From Crambe crambe (taxonomy: Eukaryota > Porifera > Demospongiae > Poecilosclerida > Crambeidae), in contig OZ004593.1 in assembly GCA_963924555.1 (NCBI GenBank), forward strand, positions 186,001-250,000: a DNA stretch of 64,000 nucleotides, in the 5' to 3' direction. Below the pieces are notes generated by a model, which saw only the letters and a list, made by a program, of their open reading frames with translations, searched no databases and was not told the DNA's origin. The position numbers were made by a program, and so were the translations under genes. Within the stretch, counting starts at the first letter, position 1. The number at the start of each line of letters is the position of its first letter. This document shows positions 59,132 to 64,000 of this stretch, one piece after another.

Positions 59132-59247
59132 GACATCAAACCACTCCTGTATACAATCTATGCCACTCCTTTATATTTACTGCGCATGCGTAGTAAAGAA
59201 ATGTACACACCACTTGCACTACCTGTATTATACTTCGCTACACTGTC
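59132..59247. promoter_or_regulatory. Divergent promoter region, ACBD6 (-) / TMEM115 (+)
   Basis: 116 bases between start codons. A palindromic CTGCGCATGCGTAG (NRF1-like GCGCATGCGC core) lies at about 59180-59193. NRF1-type sites are common at animal bidirectional housekeeping promoters; assignment here is by sequence only. Confidence 0.55.
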
Positions 59248-61194
59248 ATGAGTGTGCTACACAGACTGACTGGATTTGGGCTGGTAGGTTGTTGTCCTTA
59301 CATACCATCATCTGACTAAGCTAGATGAGTAGAAATTAGAAAAGAGTGAGTGTGTAAGCTTAATCTTTCTGCAGCTGGCTGTTCAGCATGTCCAGAAGAT
59401 GTCTATCATTTCAAAGGTGATGTGTGGGGCTACTTTGCTCTTTTACTGTCTGGGTTATATTCCTAGAGTGGAGGAAAACCTGGCAATGATTCCTGCATAG
59501 TAAGAGTGGTGTGCTTTAAATAGAGGTACATCACACCTCTTTTTTTTTTTTTTTTTTTTGTAGCCTTGGGCCTCCCAATGTAAAGATTTGGACATTAGTG
59601 ACAGCAGTGTTTTATGAAAATAGAATTCTAATGGTAAGTGGTGTTATGATGATGTGTAGCACTGGGATGGCATAGCTATAGGTCTGGTTGTTATTTCTTG
59701 CTAGGTGCTACTGGATTGTGCTGCAATTGTTGGACTATTATCGTTCCTCGAGCCTCTGTGGGGTCTAAAGGAACTCATGGTATGACAAGATATTCCATGG
59801 CAATTCCATTATAAAATACAGTATAAACCTCTGAATAATGGACCCAGCCATTGTCCTTTGTTAAAGAGGTTTGTTCTCTTTCGGAGTATTTTTATCAGAG
59901 GTTCCACAGATCCAACATGAGGTGTTTCCATCACCTACATTAATATTATTTATAGATATTTTCTGGGATAGTGGGAGTGGCCAGTCTGGGTTCTGGCATG
60001 CTGGTTGCAGTGATCATTTATGCTATTTCTCGTTCTTATAGTTTTCTGTGAGTTAAACCCTTTACCAACTTCTGCCTATAGTCTAACATACATAATTGCC
60101 TTTTTTAAATTCAGTTTTGCTCCTTTCCATGGTTTGGTGGGTCTGCTATGTGGATACATAGTAGCCGTCAAGCAGCTCCATCCTGACAGTGTTCCATTGC
60201 CTCCTCCAGCCCCACCTACTCTCAGAGTTAAGGTATGGAAGGAAGGCACTTGGTTTTTCAGCAGGGCTCACAGTAACACTCAATTATTATCTGGACACGA
60301 TTGTATAGTGAAAGTCAGACATAGGCAGAAAATGACTGGACAAATGAAAGAGATTGACCGGAAAGTGTCCTGTGACTGACTGTTATTGTCAGCCCTCAAA
60401 TGGGGCAAGAATGCTTCCTCAGCCATGGGAGCGTACACATAATCTACTTCCTACTCTCATCAGTCCTACCTCTTTCTCCCCTGCATGCTATATAGCATCT
60501 TCCTGTTCTACTGGTTCTGCTATCCTTCCTGTTTGCCATAATTCATCTGGTTTCTTTTCCTTTCCTGTGGCTGGTGTTAAGTGGGAGTACCACTTCTTGG
60601 ATCTACCTTCGTTTCTACCAGAAGAAAGAGCAGGGATCACGTGGAGACATGTCGGAAGGATTTGCATTTGCCACTTTTTTCCCAGAACCAATCCAGTAGG
60701 TGTACAAATTCGTGTTTTAAAATGTTCCCCAATTAACAAAAGTTACTCACCACAGACCTGTTCTGGCTAGTTTAGGCGGATTTGTCTTCCATCTCTTGGT
60801 CTCGATCAAGATTTGTCCTAAAACAGTCAGGACGTACGATGTCAGTGCCTCATCCACTATCAAACTGACCCTGCCTGGGACAGATCCAGTGGATGCACAA
60901 CGGAGAAAGTGAGTCAGCAATCTTTTGTACAGGTAATAGTTATGGGAATTATTTAGACAACGAGCACTCAAGGCATTGGATGAGAGACTAAAGAAGAGCA
61001 ATGAGCCTCTGACATGGCCCTCTCTCGATGAAGCAAACAGCAGTCAAGATGAGCAATCTTCTCCTGAAGGCAAGGATGCACCACTTCAGCTGGAAGCAGT
61101 GGTGGTGGAAAAAGATACATCAGCCAAGATCGAAACTGCCCCCAGCCCTGATTTATCCCCTCAACCAAATTCTCAAAAAGTTGTAACTGTATGA
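59248..61194 (+). CDS. TMEM115: TMEM115 (rhomboid-like Golgi protein)
   Basis: Small exons starting MSVLHRLTGFGL (59248) and MSIISKVMCGATLLFY, then YLGPPNVKIWTLVTAVFYENRILM, SFLEPLWGLKELM, FAPFHGLVGLLCGYIVAVKQ, then SWIYLRFYQKKEQGSRGDMSEGFAFATFFPEP, LVSIKICPKTVRTYDV, LTLPGTDPVDAQRRK and RALKALDERLKK. This is the exact block order of human TMEM115, a Golgi protein thought to act in retrograde transport, rhomboid-fold without the catalytic Ser/His. The exon ending CCTGCATA|GTAAG looks like a stop if not spliced. Internal exon boundaries near 60360-60480 are less certain: the exon at CATCTTCC (about 60496) directly follows LRVK. Confidence 0.9.
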
Positions 61195-61439
61195 TAATTT
61201 TTTTTTCACATTCATCACATTTCGCATCATTATTGAAATCAATGCGTCATAGCATAGGTCATAGTAATTTCTGCGATTTATATCTAATTAACGGTTGTTA
61301 CCATGGTGTCGTATAATTTACTTTGCAACTTGTAAATTATAAACAATCTGCAACTCTTGCTCATAAAGTGATGCTTTCGACCTTGTTCCCTGCAGATCCC
61401 AGAGTCGATTTTTCCTTCCATGCTTTCTTCTAGGCTTGA

Positions 61440-64000
61440 ATGGACCAGGAGAACGAGATAGAGAAGCTGCACCATCTGCAAGCCGAGTTGGAGCAGGAAG
61501 CTCGCTCCAGGCGACAGCAAGAAGAGCTCAACTCCAAGCTCCAAGACGAGTACGACGTCCTGCTCAAGAAATTAGCAGAAGCAGAGCTTCATATCGACCA
61601 GTTGAGGCTGAGAGCTAATGTGGACATCAATAAACGCTTCATCCTCTCTCACCAAACCCAACAGTCGACCACTCTCCATCAGAAACTGGAAACTCAATAC
61701 AACCCTGTGGCTACTTGGACAGACACTCAGGGCCTTTCTTCTAACCCCACTTCAACCCAGGCTTCTGTTGGAGTGAGTGAGGATGCACAAAAGAGTGAAA
61801 TGAGTGAACATTCAGGACACCAATCAGAGCAAAGCATGAATTCAGACCAAAAATATGTAGTAGGGACCTCACAACATGCCCCTATTTATTATAATTCTTA
61901 CGAAGACAACTGTGGGGGTAGTTTATCACCTAGTATTTTACATTTTGATCATGAAGAGGAGCTGATTTCTGATAATTCTTCAGCTGAAGAAGATCCATCC
62001 ATATCTCGGATGTCTTCTGGCCGCATCAATACACAGGCCAATGTGGAGAGTAGGACTCTGGCACAGATATTCCTGATACGCAGCCTTCAGGAGCAAATAG
62101 CTAACCTCAAGCACAAAATCCAAGACAACCACTCCTCTGCTGATGAACTTTCTGAAGACTTGGGCTTCATTTTAGCAGAACATAATAAACTTGCGGAGGA
62201 AATTGGGCTCTCCTGTCAGAAGCTGGACACTGAAAGTGGAGCAACGGTTAGAGCCACTAAGGGCAAAAAAACCTTGGAGAAAGAGGTATAGACCATACTA
62301 ATCTCTCTCTCTCTTTAGTTTCTACTATTATTGTTATAATGATAGCATGTATAGTTTTCCTCCCCACAGCTTCTATCTCTGGCTGAACAACTTAAAGAAC
62401 TGGATTCCATACTCAAGTCCAAAAGTCAAGATTCAGGTCACTACTTCAACTTCCAAATTGGAGAACAACACACACAGAGATCTAACCTCATGCACAATAC
62501 CTCTTGGCTCTCCTTAAGCAGTGATGGATCCATTCGCTCACCAAATTCACCGTCTTTGCCATCCAGGTACCTTGCCAAAGAGGTCAGCTTAAAGAGCACT
62601 AACACTTCCACCGAAAGGGCCCTTGAATCTAATTCATCAATGTCCACAATAGAAGGCCTTGAGGAGCTAGAGGAAGATAGCAGAAGAGAAGGAGGGTGGA
62701 GACATGAGCAAACTAGTGTATTGAATGATCTTACATTAAAACATATTACATCTGATCCTAATGACCAAGGCAAAGAGAAAGCTTCCAATCACCCAATGGA
62801 TGAAATTGTAACAACTCCATCTCTTACAGTTTCTGGAAGTAAGAGCAAACAAGATCCCAAACCAAAAGCAGTATTTCGTTCTCGAATACCAAGGCGAATT
62901 CGTGGGTCAACTTCTCTCCCTGCAGTCAATCATCAACACAGTCCAAGAACCAAGACTGACAGTGATTTTTCTGGATCAGAACTCTCTCCGATGGATAGAG
63001 CAAAGATCAGTCCAAAATGGGAGCAAGAACCAGGATCTAGCCTCCCTGATCCTAACTCATGGAAATCCTCCAGTGGTGGTAGTGTGCCTATCAGAAAGCA
63101 GTATAGTGATCAAGAAGGTGATCTAAGACTGAGAATTCCAAAAAATATCTACCAGGAGAAGAGGAACACCAGTAGAGATACAAATGTATCTACTAATCTT
63201 GACACTGGGGAATCATTGCGAATCCAAGAGGATTTAGTACAATTATCCAGTGAGGAAAACTCATCACCCAATGATACTCAGCATCATTACTCCTCAGAGC
63301 AAAGACCCACTGATGGCACTAATCCAGTAGCTATGAGCTTAGGAGTTCACAGGTTCCCTCCAGCCAGACCTGTGATATCCACTACTACTGGATCAGTCAC
63401 AAGTAATTCATCTGGAAGGTCACTATCCAGCACATCAACAAGAGTAGCATCAGTCATGTCGACTTCAGCTGGGATGTTAGGGCCTTCCACAGTAGAACCT
63501 GTATTGACTACTTCATCTAACTTGCTCAGTCCAGTACGAAGTACAGGAGTAGGTAGTGGAGAGTGTGGAAAAGAGCACTTTGATGACGTGAGGGGTCAGA
63601 GAACAGGGCAAGTGAACAAGAGTATTGTACAGCACAGGACGGAGAATGTGGTGCAAGAGTCTATTGGAGAAGAAAGTGTGGACATGGCAAGGAAGGAGAT
63701 GGAGAGTGATGCACCTGTACTATCTGTGTAAGTACTTACATTCTGTTAGTAACCAAAATTTACTCCATTCTTTTCTTTACAGTGATAGTATGGAAGCTCT
63801 GAAGAGAGATTTAGTGGCTTTACGAGAACAAATTATTAACGAGTCACAATCTTTGGTCATCCAGTCACAATCATCCAACTCGACCCATTATCAGTCACTT
63901 CCGACTCACAACCTTGGCTCATCGATTCACCCTGGTAGATTGTCAATGTCACCTAGTGATCAACCTCCTATCAGTAACATTCTGAGTTCTTCCTTACCAC
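61440..64000 (+). CDS. AKNA: AKNA-like centrosomal coiled-coil protein (3' end outside window)
   Basis: Exons 61440-62285, about 62371-63729 and 63783 onward. The conserved AKNA-type motif near the N-terminus is DVLLKKLAEAELHIDQLRLRANVDI, where vertebrate AKNA has EYEALxxKYAEAENTIDxLRLGAxV. A second coiled-coil block follows (RTLAQIFLIRSLQEQIANLKHKIQDN), matching the AKNA central region. The rest is Ser-rich and disordered. Mammalian AKNA was first called an AT-hook factor but is a centrosomal subdistal-appendage protein organising microtubules. The ATG at 61440 follows an acceptor-like TTCTTCTAG|GCTTGA, suggesting a leader intron. Confidence 0.75.

Overview
The window looks like nuclear DNA of a demosponge, most consistent with Amphimedon queenslandica or a close relative. 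This is inferred from the very compact layout (about 26 protein genes in 64 kb), GT-AG introns mostly of 50-100 bases, animal-type genes (DAXX, BAG6, TMCO1, NCS, Kir, POMT1, AKNA, WDR47), and many tiny head-to-head promoters. There is one 200-base assembly gap (8280-8479). No rRNA, tRNA or CRISPR array was recognised.

Layout: 1-2358, 3' part of a G2E3-like HECT ubiquitin ligase (+), preceded by tandem cassette exons; 2368-3974, a DDE integrase-core gene (-) ending 9 bases from the HECT stop; 3983-4425, C-rich/purine-rich repeats; 4451-6492 nucleobindin (+); 6590-9503 XPR1 phosphate exporter (-); 9734-11255 DAXX (+); 11357-12272 RAD51AP1-like (+); 12333-14914 WDR47 (-); 15049-16701 a PDZ protein (-); 17148-19267 syntaxin-6/10 (+); 19454-20711 CDK1/2-type kinase (+); 20910-21819 SHIPPO-repeat protein (-); 22129-25911 long coiled-coil protein (+); 26198-30029 TPR protein (-); 30477-31570 TMCO1 (+); 31786-32769 neuronal-calcium-sensor protein (-); 33025-34152 intronless Kir channel (+); 34389-40014 POMT1 (-); 40135-40586 POLR1H/RPA12 (+); 40815-47747 BAG6 (-); 47904-49900 NELFB (+); 50080-55896 LOTUS/Tudor protein of TDRD5/7 type (-); 56003-57118 SNRNP35 (+); 57197-58120 TMEM19 (+); 58163-59131 ACBD6 (-); 59248-61194 TMEM115 (+); 61440-end AKNA-like (+, runs off the window).

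The genes are mostly housekeeping and strongly alternate in strand, giving ten divergent pairs with start codons 106-476 bases apart. Themes that recur are proteostasis (HECT ligase, BAG6, TMCO1, POMT1), chromatin/transcription/splicing (DAXX, POLR1H, NELFB, SNRNP35), genome integrity and germline (RAD51AP1, LOTUS/Tudor) and secretory traffic (syntaxin-6, TMEM115).

The most striking large-scale signal is that many of these neighbours have human counterparts on 1q21-25/1p13, 6p21-22, 9q22-34 and 19p13, the four arms of the MHC paralogon. The window therefore looks like a piece of the ancestral proto-MHC linkage group. Small-scale signals of interest are repeated tandem duplication of 5' splice sites (TMCO1, TPR gene twice, POMT1), a dispersed TCACATGA octamer seen 21 times, a shared promoter motif at three divergent promoters, foldback/MITE-like elements in introns, and a probable GA-AG intron.
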